Source: Lobosporangium transversale (Eukaryota; Mortierellomycota; Mortierellomycetes; Mortierellales; Mortierellaceae). Taken from it: DNA of 64,000 bases. Shown here piece after piece: positions 42,148 to 54,313 of the stretch. The stretch's first letter is position 1, and every line of letters begins with the position of its first letter. The notes below the pieces were generated by a model that worked only from the letters and a program-made list of their open reading frames with translations, had not been told where the DNA came from and ran no database searches. The stretch spans positions 496,001-560,000 of the forward strand of contig NW_019028988.1 in the NCBI RefSeq assembly GCF_002105155.1, read 5' to 3'. A program made the position numbers and the translations under genes.

Positions 42148-44837
42148 TTACTGGAATTGGCATAATGTAGAAATGACCTCTCCACTCTGGAACTCTGCTT
42201 CGGCCTTTAATTCCGTGCGTCCAAAGTACAGCTTTAAGGTGAATATTACAGGCGTACCAGGTGCAGCACCAGGCATATGTGGCAAAGGAATAGTGAAGTC
42301 ACAGAGCTTTTGCACACCGGGCGAATCCACAAACTCGGGCTGATTCTCTCCATTGTAGACATAGAGTGGTGATGATAGTGGTTCTGGGTATTTGTGCGTG
42401 ATATATTTTTTGCTAATACATTCATCCACAGCAATCGACTGTCCAGGACGAACAAAGACCGAGAATCCATCCCGAACACGATACTTGCCATCTTGCATAT
42501 ACTTCTTTTCCACAGGATCTCCAGCCTTGTAAGGACGTGTCGTGTCCACTCCATACCAACGACGTGCCACACGAGCCTGAACGGGTTGATGTGTCAATCC
42601 GTGGTACACTGCTCCACGTACAACGGCTAAATCTGGACGAGGAGGGTAACGAATCAAGGGCACTCGGTTCTCAAACTCTTGTTGAACACGCTTGTGAAGA
42701 TAAGGGGATGAACCGAATCCTCCGACCAAGAAGATGGCTGAACATTGTTGTGACTGGAACAGCTGTCCATCGATCAACCCCAAGACTTGGTTCACAACCG
42801 GATCAAACACGAGCTCACGCATCTCCTGCGCAGAAATCGCCAACAGTCCATCCTCGAGACGCATGTCCAGGTCTACTACATTGGCAACCGTGGCTGGCAT
42901 GGTAATGAACGAATCCTCATCTCCATCAAACTGGGGCTTGTGCATAAATACAAATTCTTCCATGATTTGAGCCCATGCCTTTGGTTGAAGGTCATACCGC
43001 TGAAGCTTCTGACGAACTAACATCGAGAAGTTCTCGTCCAAGAAACCCGATCCACAGCTAGCTCCTGATCCACGGGTCACCTCTGTTAATGTACGTGTCC
43101 CACTGCTGTAATCAACCTGGAAGACAATTAAATCAACAGTTCCACCTATTTTGTTATGTTTACCAAAAAAAAAAAAAAAAAAAAAACGTCAATATCATGT
43201 CAGATATGGAAATTGTTAATTAATTTAAAAAAAAAAAAAGACGCTAACTAAATAATTAAAATGTTTCTTCGCTGCAATCCTATGAATGCGTAACAATAAC
43301 ACGTCGTTCTTTGCGAATTGATGAAGAAAAAAAAAAAAAAAAAAGAAGTTATCTACTTTACCTCCTGCATCGCAAATCATAAAGCGATCACCATGACGCA
43401 AGTTGAATTGCTCACATTTCCTTTCACAATACATGGCCGCAGCCTCGGGTTCCGAAACCAGGAGAAGACGATGAGAAGGGTCTTGAGGTTGAATCAAACC
43501 AGCCTGGATGGCTGTCTGTCTCATCACACCCTTTGCTGCATCTGTCCACATAGCAGGCACGGTCAAACAATATTGAATATGAGATTGATCAAAGACAACG
43601 CCTCCAGCACTGTTCTTTGTGATCTCATTGATAGCATGCGTATGCATAGCACGTAAATAGTCGCTGATAGCTTGTTGAGGTGTGATAGTTCTAGGTAAAG
43701 GCGGCAAGTAAGGCGCTAAATCATTGTCGAGGAACAACTTAAACTTTTGAAGGAGATCTAGGTTACGACCATTGGGCGTCAACATCGCTGCCTTGGCTGC
43801 ATATCCCCACGAATGCATCTTGTCATTCTCTTTGCTATATGCGCTCACAGTTGGCACTTTTCCGTAGAGATTTGCTTGATGAGGCCTATTAGATTAGTGA
43901 TAATGATTTGAATATTAATTGATTATCTAATCAGGAATGTCTAGGGCGGGCAGGCTCTTTGTCAGAAACCAGCTGTTCGACATAAAGCTTATCTTTACCA
44001 AGTAGTCATCTCCAGTACATCGCCGTTGCTTTTGAACGCATACGCAACTCCAGAGAACGTTGTTCCTAGAGGTGAAGCAAAAAAAATAAATAAAATAAAA
44101 TAAATAAAATTTTTATCCTAGTCGACATGTTTCTGGTCAAAAAAACACATCTCTCACTATTACGGGCAATTTGTGCCTTAAACATAAAAAAAGTATGTGG
44201 TGTGGAATTGACTTTTTTCTTTTTTTTTTTTTTTTTTTTTTTTTTGGAGATTTAAGTGTGTGTGTGGAAAGAGACTCTTACCGAAATCGATGGCCACAAG
44301 AAGAGGATACTCGCTGCCGGGAGTAGCATTAGGCCTTGGTTGGGCTTGCTGTTGTTGCTGAGCTGTAACAGGTGGTGCAAGTTGTCCTTGATTAGCGTAT
44401 CCTCCATATTGCTGTTGCTGTTGTCCTTGAATTGGAGAAGCAGTGGCAGCACCACCAGAATTTCCGTTGTAGGACAATGGCTGAATTGAAACAGTAGCAG
44501 GGACAACAGGAGGATGCTGTTGTTGTTGCTGCTGATATCCTTGTTGTTGTTGCTGATGTTCAGGATATCCTCCATATCCATGTTGCTGTGCACCATAGGG
44601 ATTGTAGCTGCCTTGTTGTTGACCACCATAGCCATCCACTTGACCGGGTTGCCCATAATAAGGTTGCTGTTGCTGCTGGGGTTGACCTTGATAGTATTGA
44701 TGCTGTTGTTGTTGCTGAGGGTATCCACCATATCCTGGGTTAGGCTGTTGTTGCTGTTGCCCTCCATTCTGCTTCTGCATTGCAGCTTGGTACAGCCGTT
44801 GCTGCTGAGCAATGTGAGCAGGAACCTGGTCAGACAT
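42148..44837 (-). CDS. HSPA12-like Hsp70 with N-terminal Q/Y-rich prion-like domain
   Basis: Exons 44837-44282, 44065-43999, 43885-43362 and 43145-42148 in transcription order give 714 residues. Residues 1-165 are Gln/Gly/Tyr/Pro-rich (GYGGYPQQQQQHQYYQGQPQ and similar), with composition like yeast prion domains. Residues 175-714 form a divergent Hsp70 ATPase: phosphate-1 loop AIDFGTTFSGVAYAF, phosphate-2 loop FMICDAGGGTVDL, and adenosine motif IFLVGGFGSSPYL at about 521-530. The canonical peptide-binding domain and EEVD tail are missing, as in the HSPA12A/B family. Those proteins bind and likely hydrolyse ATP, but their clients are poorly known. It is head to head with the Fmp46-like gene. 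The fusion suggests condensate targeting, which is inference. Introns 2-4 hold long A- or T-runs near splice sites. Confidence 0.88.
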
Positions 44838-45474
44838 TCGTTGCGTTTTTTTTTTTTTTTTTTTTTTTTTGTAGTTGATGTCTATTATAATGAGATTCGA
44901 AAGAGAAATGAACGAATTGGGGATTGAGAGTGAAGAAAGAAGAAATAAGAAAAGATGTAATTATTTTTAAATCCACTCCGTGTTAATGTTAATGGTATCA
45001 ACGTGCAAATGCGTATGAAAGTAGGCTGTTTTGTTTGCCTTGATTACGGCGATACCCATCAATGAATATGCTCACTCGTCCTTCTTTTCTCGCTGTTTCC
45101 TGTTGCTCTTCACCATGGATTAGCGTCGCCACATCTCACACAATCTGGCTGTGTGGATGGGTTTTTTTCAGCATTGGACCATTGACACAAATGAGGTCAT
45201 ATTCTTTTGTGAAAAGTAATGACAACTTGAACCAAAGCGCCGGATCACTTGTTAAGAATGGAGATCTCCTTTTCTTCTCTTTTCTTTTCTTTCTCACGCT
45301 CTTTTATCCTTTCCATCATATATCATCATCCATCACTCGGATTCGCCTATTCATTCACTACTGCTCCACTCTCTTTCCCTCCATCTCTCTTTCTCACTCT
45401 TACTCTCGTAAAAAACAGAAATCAACTGGAAACATCAATCAATACCAAACTCATTATCTTGACTTCACTTCACC
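44838..45474. promoter_or_regulatory. Divergent promoter, HSPA12-like and Fmp46-like genes
   Basis: This 637-bp space has a T-run at 44846-44870 just upstream of the Hsp70 start and a CT-rich leader (45270-45420) before the Fmp46-like ATG. An open frame across 45062-45508 on the plus strand has leader-like composition and is not taken as a gene. Confidence 0.4.
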
Positions 45475-45956
45475 ATGTCCTTCCGTCTGCCAAGATTTGC
45501 AATGCTGACACTCTTTCATAACCCAGCCAGCGATGTTAGTGTCCAAGCATTGAAGCTATTACGCCAAGCATCGGTCAACAACGATTTTACTATTGATGTC
45601 GTCGATTCAAAAGCTACTCCGCCCACACACCAACAAGTTACCAACATCGTTGAATACCTCGGCAATGGCTCAATCCCCAAAGGCTGCAAGGACATCCTCA
45701 CTCCTGAGGCTCCCAAAGCCTCTACAGTGGCCGAGGTTCAACAAATCCTGGATGCAAACCCAGGATATATGATGAGACCCTTAGTCGTTGATTGGAATAA
45801 AGGCAAAGCCATCGTTGCTGTGGTAAGAAATCACTTTTTTTTCCTTCTCTTCTTGCATCATCTTTACATTGAACAACCTTTTCATTAACACTATTCTTTG
45901 AATAGCCTCCTTCCAGAGTCAAAGAAATGGTCAAGGACGTTGGTGAATCCAAGTAA
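45475..45956 (+). CDS. FMP46: Fmp46-like mitochondrial thioredoxin-fold redox protein
   Basis: Exons 45475-45822 and 45906-45956 give 132 residues. The start (MSFRLPRFAMLTLFHNPASD) is basic and could be a weak mitochondrial signal. The pattern LTLFHNPxSxxSxxALxLL, then FTIDVVDSKATPPTHQQVTN, GNGSIPKGCKDIL, and PLVVDWNKGKAIV fits the DUF1687/Fmp46 family, an ArsC-like thioredoxin fold. Yeast Fmp46 is a putative redox protein of mitochondria with no proven substrate. The single Cys in the protein lies in KGCKDIL, not in a CxxC pair, so a classical dithiol thioredoxin mechanism is unlikely. The second exon is tiny and ends RVKEMVKDVGESK. The symbol follows the yeast member and is a family-level call. 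Confidence 0.75.
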
Positions 45957-46209
45957 GGTCATCTTTTTTTTTATCCTCGAGAAATACAACAAGGCTTCTT
46001 TTTTTTTTTGTATGATAATGAATAAAAACAGCTTTATATTTTAATATGCAAAAATAATTATAAAGAGTACAAAGAAATTATGAACAAAGGCTGTGGTTAA
46101 AACTTTTTGGATGATGGTATATATAAAAGGGAGAAAGAACAAAAAATAACTAGAATGCTACTTTTTCATGAGTGGAAGGATTTTGAGCTCGAGTCTTTTT
46201 TTTTTATTT

Positions 46210-47608
46210 TTATACAGCGTCAAAGACAGCGGCAAAACTGAAGCCATATTCAGAGGTCATGTGCACAATCTTCCATTGACCTGGTGTCAAGACCTTGGTC
46301 ATTTCAAAAAGACCAGGCTGAACCTGTGGCAATCTCTCTGGCATACCCCCTTCAGGGCCTTGCAAGGCCAATGCTGGAGTAATGCCTTTCTCCACATCAA
46401 ACACACGGACACGGATCGTTTGAGGAACACCCTTGTTGACTTGTGCAGTCATAGGCTCCAGCACCGAGAAAGAAAAACCCTTGACAACATACTGCTGCAA
46501 CAATGGCTTTGCTGCACGTCCAGACCCCTCGTTGACGACCTTGTACAACAAGCATTGTGGTCCATTCTTGGTTTGATCACCACCTGGTGGCCATCCAAAG
46601 ACGCTGAGCTCTCCTGATCCTGAGCTGGGGCACCAACATTTGATCAACATGTACACATACTTGGCATCCTCACGTGCCCATTGTACAGATGTTGGAATCG
46701 ACTGGCCCTTCCAGTTCAAGCGTGCAACAATCTTGCCAGTGGCTCCATCCTGAGGGCGCTTCTTCAAACGAACTTCGACTTCAATAGCATCATCCTTGGT
46801 TTTGATCACTTGACCCCGGTGATTGCCAGAGAGCTTGATGCCCAACTGCCAAGACTCGGGTTTGATGCATGGAAGACCACGGAAGACATTCTCATCAATT
46901 GGTGGGTCCAAAAATTGCTCCTTGGGGTCCTCAGGCCAGTGAGTATAGATGAGTTTGTTGGGACGAAGCAAGAAGAAGAATGGGCGGAAAAGTTTGCGGA
47001 AGGATCTTGTGCTAAGGTCACAGACACCAGCACCCCAGGTGGAGTCGATCAGCAGGTGCTCGCCATTAATCGTCACACCATTCCAGGCATGGGGAGAACC
47101 AAGACGGTTGTCTCCGACTTGGGTGTCAATGCCGCGAGCAACTCCAATGATCTTCTTAACCTTGAGACCAGCAGGCTCAGCGAGGGCAATGTATAGATTG
47201 GAATAACCCTCGCAGACGGCCTTGCGATTGCGAAGGACAGCTTCGGGAGCTTGATCACCATACCGACCGGACATGAAGGCAGGAACATCATAAGCGATGT
47301 TGTTGGCCAGCCAGGTGAAAATGGTTCGAAGCTGAGAGATCTGATTACCCTTGAAGGGGGAAGTCAAGTAGTGTGATAGACGTGGAATGGAAGTCATCTC
47401 AGAGCTAGGGCATGCACGTGCATGTCCATCCTCGCGTGAAAAATCGATAGCACTAACGTCCAATCTCTGGCCATTAAAGTCGGGCGCAACACAAGGGCGA
47501 CTCCTCCTGTCAAGACCGAAAAAAAAAAAAAAAAAAAAAAAGTTATGATTAGTAAAAAAAAAATTAATCTGGAGAAATAAGATCTAGAACATTGAAGAAT
47601 AGTGTTTT

Positions 47609-47649
<41 letters not shown>

Positions 47650-48260
47650 TACTTGAGACAAGCAATTGAGTCTTCTGGACCATCGTGCGAATGTGACACA
47701 CTGTTGTGCCGAACGACCTTTCCATCCTGAGTTGTGGTGGATGATGAATGGTGCTCCACGTGCTGTGTAGGACGGCTCAGAGCAGCATGACGCATCTTTT
47801 CTGCCAAGTTGTCGATTGGACCATCATCTTCCGATTGGCGGATAATGGTCGTATGGTGTGGCTGTTGCTGTTGTGGTTGTTGTTGTTGAGTTGGGTATTG
47901 TTGCTGAGTTGGGTATTGTTGTTGAGGGACATTGTTATTCTTCTTGGGCAAGACATGCTTCTTAAGGTTGGTAAAGAATCCACTGCTCTTACGCTTTACC
48001 TCTTGCTGCTCTGGTTGTGGCTGTGGTTGTGGTTGTGATTGTGATTGTTGAACAGGCTGACGGCCTTGGGGTTGAGGTTGACCCAACTGAGTAGGGAGTC
48101 GCTGATTGTCGGCAGGCTGCTGACCAGCAGGGACCTTGGTCGTTGTAGTGGTGATAATACGAGTGGGCTGGCCTGGCGCCGTAATCGTCTTGACAGTGGT
48201 GGTGACCCCATTAACAGTCGTGGTCTTTGTGGTGGTCTTTGTTCCAGGGAATTGAACCAT
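46210..48260 (-). CDS. Transglutaminase-like protein, Cyk3/kyphoscoliosis-peptidase type
   Basis: Exons 48260-47653 and 47506-46210 in transcription order give 634 residues. The N-terminal 200 residues are disordered: Thr/Val repeats (TKTTTVNGVTTTVKTITAPG), then Gln/Pro runs and NLKKHVLPKK. The transglutaminase-like core has an intact triad: Cys301 in KAVCEGYSNLY, His342 in GSPHAWNGV and Asp357 in LLIDSTWGAG. The C-terminal 250 residues form beta-rich repeats seen after the core in kyphoscoliosis-peptidase-like proteins. Fungal relatives include Cyk3, which acts in cytokinesis and has an SH3 domain; no SH3 domain is seen here, so equivalence is uncertain. Cyk3 itself lacks the catalytic residues, while this protein keeps them, so it may be an active enzyme. 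The intron contains two A-runs, one of 35 bases. Confidence 0.82.
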
Positions 48261-51200
48261 GATGGATAAAAGATATTACGATGTCTGGGATATCTGGTAT
48301 ATATTAAAAAAAATTAAAAGCTGGTATAGGATATAGGTGGCAATTAAGATGAGGATTGTTGAACGATATGGAATAATAGTAAGATTGGATTATATTTCAA
48401 GTAGTGAGTATTTTCTTTCTTTTTTCCTTTTATGATTCACGTATCAATACAGAAAACGTTTGAAGATAAAGATGATATGAAAGATAAAAGATAAAAATGT
48501 AGGATCGTGGTAACGTTTATAATTTGGAGTAACAATGTAGGAAAGGAAGGTAGGTCTTTGAGGAATGACAGCAAACGATAGAAGGGTATGTGGATGTGGA
48601 AAGGGTATTGAGGGAAAAGAGAACGAAGAAGATGATGGCCGGTGAGAAAGTGGGGTTGGACAACCAATCTCTTTTATAGTCGAATGGTGGAATGGTGGAA
48701 TGGTAGCCCTTGTATTGTCTGTGCCATGCCCACGGGAAAGTAAATACAGGAATTAAAATAAACTTTCGATTGAACTGAATATATTTAAAACAATATATAT
48801 CTTAATAAATAATAAAATAGAATTAAAAATAAAATAAAAAAAAACCTTTTTGGACGAGGACAAAGAGCATGCCTCTGTCTGAATGCGTGATTTCCTGCAC
48901 AACCCACCCATGTTTGTTAAGGATTTTATACATCTGTACCTCGGCATAGACCAATCATGGTCAAAACAATAGGATTTTTTGCGAGAGAAATACAAGCGTA
49001 CACCAAAAAAACAGGGCAAAACCTCGCATTAGTTGTCGGAGACATTTGTTGTTATTCATCCCATCACTGCAACCCAAGGGTCCGAATAGACTAAGCAAAG
49101 AAGAAGACTTTTTTTATTTTTTTTATTTATTTTTTTTTTTGCTAGACAAGAGAGAGGTAGGGGGTTGAGAATGTTGTTTGTTGAATGTTCTTCACTCGAT
49201 CACTCGATGGCTGTGATAGAACACCGAATTTGTCATCAGCCCACCACACAGGGTAAACTCTCGTATGTTCTGTGATCACTTCATTATTCAACATTCCTTT
49301 TTCTTTACTAATGATCTTCCATATTTCTAAATAGCTCAATTGAGTTTAATAACATACACCGAAAAGCCTCTTTAGTAAGGAAATGAAAAAAAAAAAAAAA
49401 AAAAAAAAAGGACGGGAACTGAGGCGGTCGTAAAGAGACGGAGGAAATGAAAATGATAACATGCCTGTCGCTTGCGTTATGACCTTTGCCCCTGGTAGCA
49501 ATTGAGGCATTATAAATGAAATAAAACCATATTGCTAGGACGCGTCGTTGGCGCTGGATTACTTACTCGACAATGAAGGGGTCGAAAAAAAAAGGTCCGG
49601 GTGCCTTGGAACCCTACTAGAAATGGTTACAATATGGCAGGAACACAGACAGAGGCTGAGGATATGTTTGAAAGAGAAGAGCACAGGGGGTTTAATGAGA
49701 TGATTTACAAGGCTATGTGTTTTATATTATATAATAAGCTCTAAAAACATTCATCCTTCTATGAACTCTCTTTCTACCTCCAGGATTGTAACACAGTTGA
49801 GAAAGAAAACGAGAGAAAAGGTGTGAATGAGAGTTGAAGGATGGGAATGAGAAGAAAGTGGAAGACAATGATGAGAACCGAATTAGGATTCTTTTTTTTT
49901 TTTTTTTTTTTTTTTTTGTGAAGTTTCTTGACGTAAAATCGTACTTTTTCTTATTTTGTTTTTTTATGTTTTTTTGCTCAACTTTCTGTTCAGCTCTCAA
50001 GCATTGTGTTTGCAAAAAAAAAAAAAAAAAAAAAAAAAAAAGGTACAGAAAGAGGATACGACGAAAGTCATATGGATTGGATGAATGATAGTTAATAAAC
50101 AATCGTACTGGCGTTCGATAACTCATCATGTCTTTTTTTTTGGATGTGTTATTGGAGTATTTCTATGAAATGCGCTTGTGACAAAACACCAAGAGTATTT
50201 TTTTTTCTTGGATAGATCTATCAATGATAGGCGTTGCACAAATAAAAGGTGGCCTTGATACCTCTTTATCAGCCAAAAGATGCTTTCGAAAGATACAAGG
50301 TTTTCGTTCGAATAGTGTCTCCATCAAAGATCTCATAACAGTTTCTGACAAGGAGAAAGCCTGTGTGCCTGAGCGAACACAAACGCTCGATTTTTTGTTT
50401 TACTTCATTGTTGCTCTCAGATCAAAGTCAATCTTGCTCGTTGTCTCATCGTTAGCGGCATCCATGTTCGAAAAAGAAGCAATCCCTAGTTATCCTAAGC
50501 TGGCTTTACTTTTTTCCCATTTACCTTCATTTTTCCGCTGACCTAAACAGTGTCGTTTCAAACAACATGGCATTGGACATGTACGATATAAGATACAACA
50601 GTGCCCTTTTGTTTACCAGAAATGAAAAACGTGTTCATCGCAGTCAAAGATCATACCATACACGTTGCGAGTTCACAAATAGGACTAAAGCGCGAAACAG
50701 CTGCTCCATCGTCAAAAGTCACCTGCTAAGATTTTTTTTTTTAAAAAAAAAATCGCGATGCACAACATTGTGTGACCTAGACGATTTTTAACCAATTGTT
50801 GCCAAGTATATACAGTATATATACATGGATATTTCAATGCAGCGGGAAAGAGAACTATAGTGTATAGACCAGTTATGATGTCCATGATCAGCATTAAAAA
50901 TCGTGCAGGGTATGTTAGGCTGTGCCTTGAGGGTTTTATTTTATTTTCCATTTCTCCGATGTACATGTACTCAAGTTCATATGCCCGATACCCCCTGTTT
51001 GATTTGTAGAGCTGGCATATTGCAAATCACCTTAGAATGCTCTCACACATACTCATTACATTGATGCATAGACTGTAACCCTTTGGTTTGATAACTCCTC
51101 GCTGCTAAGCAGCATAAACACAAGCATTTATATGATATATAATATTAATACTCCTCTCAAACATTCCATGCGGGTAGAAAAAGAAACCCTACTTGACTTT

Positions 51201-52990
51201 TTACAAATGTCTTCTTACGACATGTATCAGGGCATATGACTATTCTAATCCCTCTCCCTCCCCCCTTCTCTCTCTCTTCTCTTCGTAATTCTGCGTCTAC
51301 ACCTTTGCATATTAAGAAGGTATTAATATATTATGATCTTCATAATACTTGATGTATCACAAAGAGATGCTATTTTTGAAGACATCCTTTCTCCTTCCCC
51401 TAGCCCCTCAGGAAGATCTTGCATTTCGAGTCAGGAACAGAGCAATATTTATTTCAAAGCCTTGCCAATGTAAACAAAACAAAAAAAAAAAAAAAACTAG
51501 CACAGATATTCCTCCCATATCTCAATACCTACTTTTCCACAATTTCGCCTTTTGCAATGTTTTCTTTGTTTAGTCTAGGGATCTATGAAGCGACTCAACA
51601 AAACCTCTTTTTTGTTAGAAAGGGTAATTTTGAATGAGTTTTTTAAAAAGAAAAAAAAAAAGAAAAAAAGAAAAAATACCAGTAGTGAAGTAAATGGGAT
51701 CAAATCAGATAGGGAAAACAAAACGTGTAAAGGTGAAAAAGACACTACTAGGGGAGACAGTGTTAAAGGAGATTTGAAAGGAATGCAAATCAAAAGGCCC
51801 CTAACCTTCTTTTCACCCCTTTCCCCTTGATAGCAATGAGAATCCATCACTCTGTATTTGAGAAACTCAAGCGAGCTATGATGGTAAACGATAATCCTAA
51901 AATAAGCAATAGAAGAGGGAAAAAAAAAAAAAAAAGCACAGGGCAAGACCAAGGAAAGTATAAAAAATAAGAACCGGAGGCAAAGCAAACTTGCAGATAG
52001 AAGTGGTTCAAGCATTTACGTTTACCATCTTAAGCTAGGATGAACAAGAAGACAGAGAGAGAGAGCGGAGAAAGAAAATCAAGACCACATTGATCCATTG
52101 ATGCATTGTCACTTTTATTCAGACAGGGGAAGAACATGGCCTTTTTTTTTATTAGTCTATTCTGCGGGACACATGCATGAAAAGGTTATCTTTCCTCCCA
52201 CTTCCTTGCGTCTCACCCCCCTGAGTTGTGAAAATGGTATATACTGTAGGTCATACGGATGATCTTGAGAAGGGAAAAAGTCAGGTACAGCCAAAGTCTA
52301 GAGGAATAGCATGTACTTATAATAATGTACAAATGGAAATACAAATGATACGCATTCATTTAGAAGGCTTTCAATTTTGGGTTTGCTGTGCATCTATGAT
52401 TGTCCCAGAAGGTTAAAAAAAGAAGTCGTCCACTCTCGGGCATTTTATCACGCTCAAACAATTTCCGATGCAGCTGAAAAAAAAAAAAAAAAAAAAAAAA
52501 ATGTCCAAGGACAATCTTCATTTAAAATATTCTACGCTTTGACTCTTTAGAACTTTTACCCTCTAGATGGACCACTGAGAAGTTTGTACGTGTTTTTCGA
52601 CGTGGAATATACAGAGTCCACTAGTGCAATTAGAGATACAGCATTATTTAGACACCTCCCTTATTCTTAACAGCAAGTAGGTAAGCCGAATGGAAAGAAA
52701 GAAAAATAATAACGTACAGATAGACCTCGACCCCCATTAATATAAGGACATGGAACTTTACAAGAAAAGAGAGGGTTGATACATAGCTTAGGACTGGGGC
52801 CCGGTACATCGCCTGTTTTTTACGTTAACTGAAAGAAAAGACAACCAGGGGAATAAGTTTGAGAGAAAAAGTACCGGACTGTTACAGATTACTTCGTGCA
52901 GGACTGTAGTTTATCCTCCGACATTTATTGTTTTTTTCACTTAGCCATTGTGCCAGTTGAAGTGGTGTTTCAATGCTCTTGGCAATCTTG

Positions 52991-53024
<34 letters not shown>

Positions 53025-53530
53025 TTCAGAACCTCTTGGAACGATCCTTCTGACGGGGATATGAGTATAAAGTGCTTCGTATATATGTATTATAAAAGCG
53101 ATACTTTACAGGCGGCAAAATAAAATAAAAATAAAATAAAAATAAAAAAAAAAAGTGCGAACTATTCAGTAGTGCGCTCTTTGCTTTCACAAGCACCATA
53201 AGCTAAACGATCCAAAAATCAATATAGCATGAAGCCTCAAGATGAGGGCTAGTACCTCGTTTCAAAGAAATCCGTACTTGAAAACACGTGGAAAATATAG
53301 AGCTCCTTCAGAAAGCGCGTAATATTTTGATGAAGCATGAACGTAGTCATAAATGTATAATACGTACTGTAGATTGTAGTTTGTTACACAAACACCACTT
53401 CTGCCTGCTTGTTCCTAATATCAGACAAAATTAGTCGCGTTACTGATCGAATTCATTTTTTTAAAAAGAAAAAAAAAAATGCCAACGTGTTCGTGTTAGT
53501 TTTCATTTTTGGAAATATCGAGCAGCCAAA
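48261..53530. other. Gene-poor region
   Basis: More than 5 kb contains no convincing gene. It has many A/T-runs (for example 49386-49409, 49891-49917, 50015-50041, 52477-52501, 52990-53021), AT-rich patches and short frames. Two weak minus-strand coding-like islands stand out: 48845-48955 (reading YKILNKHGWVVQEITHSDRG) and 50200-50340 (reading SLMETLFERKPCIFRKHLLA). Neither can be extended by clear splicing, so I leave them as possible gene scraps. Confidence 0.4.
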
Positions 53531-54313
53531 GTGGTGTTGTGTAACAGTCGCATTTGCCTAGTCTTTTATTCTTATTTTCCCCACAATTTCTTTTTGGTGG
53601 CACTGACCCCATTTCATTGCACTCCGACATGTCGCGTGGTTCCTTCCGAGCCCATCCATTCTTCCCCGTTTGAATCATTCCCCGCGTTTTTCTTTTGCCA
53701 TATTAATTTTGCTCTGGAGGCTCTGATTAATACTCTGTCCTACACTGTCAAAAGATTTACAAAATACAGTGGGAAACTAGAGGAAAGACATAGGCCAAAG
53801 TTTGGTCGCTCTGCGCTGTCATTCAATGAAGCAGAGATGTCCAAGTCTTTAGGTAAGGCTTACAGGAGGTCTTTTTTACCTTTCGTAACTGGTCAAACGT
53901 GCTTCGATGCTCTTTCAGTCTACTTTATCATACTTGTCAGAATTTTCAAGGCCTCGCTTATTGCCATAATTACTATTATAATTATTTTTTACTCAAGGAA
54001 GGAATGGGTTTGGAGCGTGGAAAGACATAGGGATCCATCCATTTTGATTAAAAGGTAGTATATGCCATTAAAGTCATATTGGACTATCGACCAGTCGAAA
54101 CAATGAATGACGAGCCCAGTAGTTCCTCTGCCTGATCTGAATCCTATTAAAGGACATATTTTGGATACAGTGTTCAACATTGTAGAATTATATCCCTATT
54201 ACCTGAAAGATTTTTTTTTTTTTTTCTTTGTCATTAAGCTGTTTTGCTTCATGACCAATGTTAAAATCAAGAAGAAAGTTAAAAATGTAATCAGAGATAA
54301 GGAAAAGGAGTAA
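53531..54313 (+). mobile_element. Tc1/mariner transposase relic, internally deleted
   Basis: One reading frame carries two separate hallmarks of a Tc1/mariner transposase. At about 53748-53830 it reads VKRFTKYSGKLEERHRPKFG then RSALSFNEAEM, like the second HTH region of Tc1 proteins (RY..xG..xRxRxGRP..L...E). At about 54120-54150 it reads VVPLPDLNPIKGHI, like the WPPxSPDLNPIE motif around the last DDE/D region. A full transposase has about 200 residues between these points, but here there are under 100, and the frame has stops at 54056-54058 and 54104-54106. The element is therefore dead. I did not find its terminal inverted repeats. Confidence 0.55.

Noticed and set aside
45062-45508. Plus-strand open frame of 148 codons before the Fmp46-like gene
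   Set aside because: Composition is that of a CT-rich leader (Ser/Phe/Leu runs); it overlaps the true start in another frame and lies in a divergent promoter.
50290-50310. GTTCGAATAG resembling a tRNA B box
   Set aside because: No matching A box, acceptor stem or anticodon arm could be folded around it.
53531-54058. 175-codon open frame as a novel gene
   Set aside because: Its second half matches Tc1/mariner motifs and the same frame continues past stops to PDLNPIK, so it is better read as a transposon relic.
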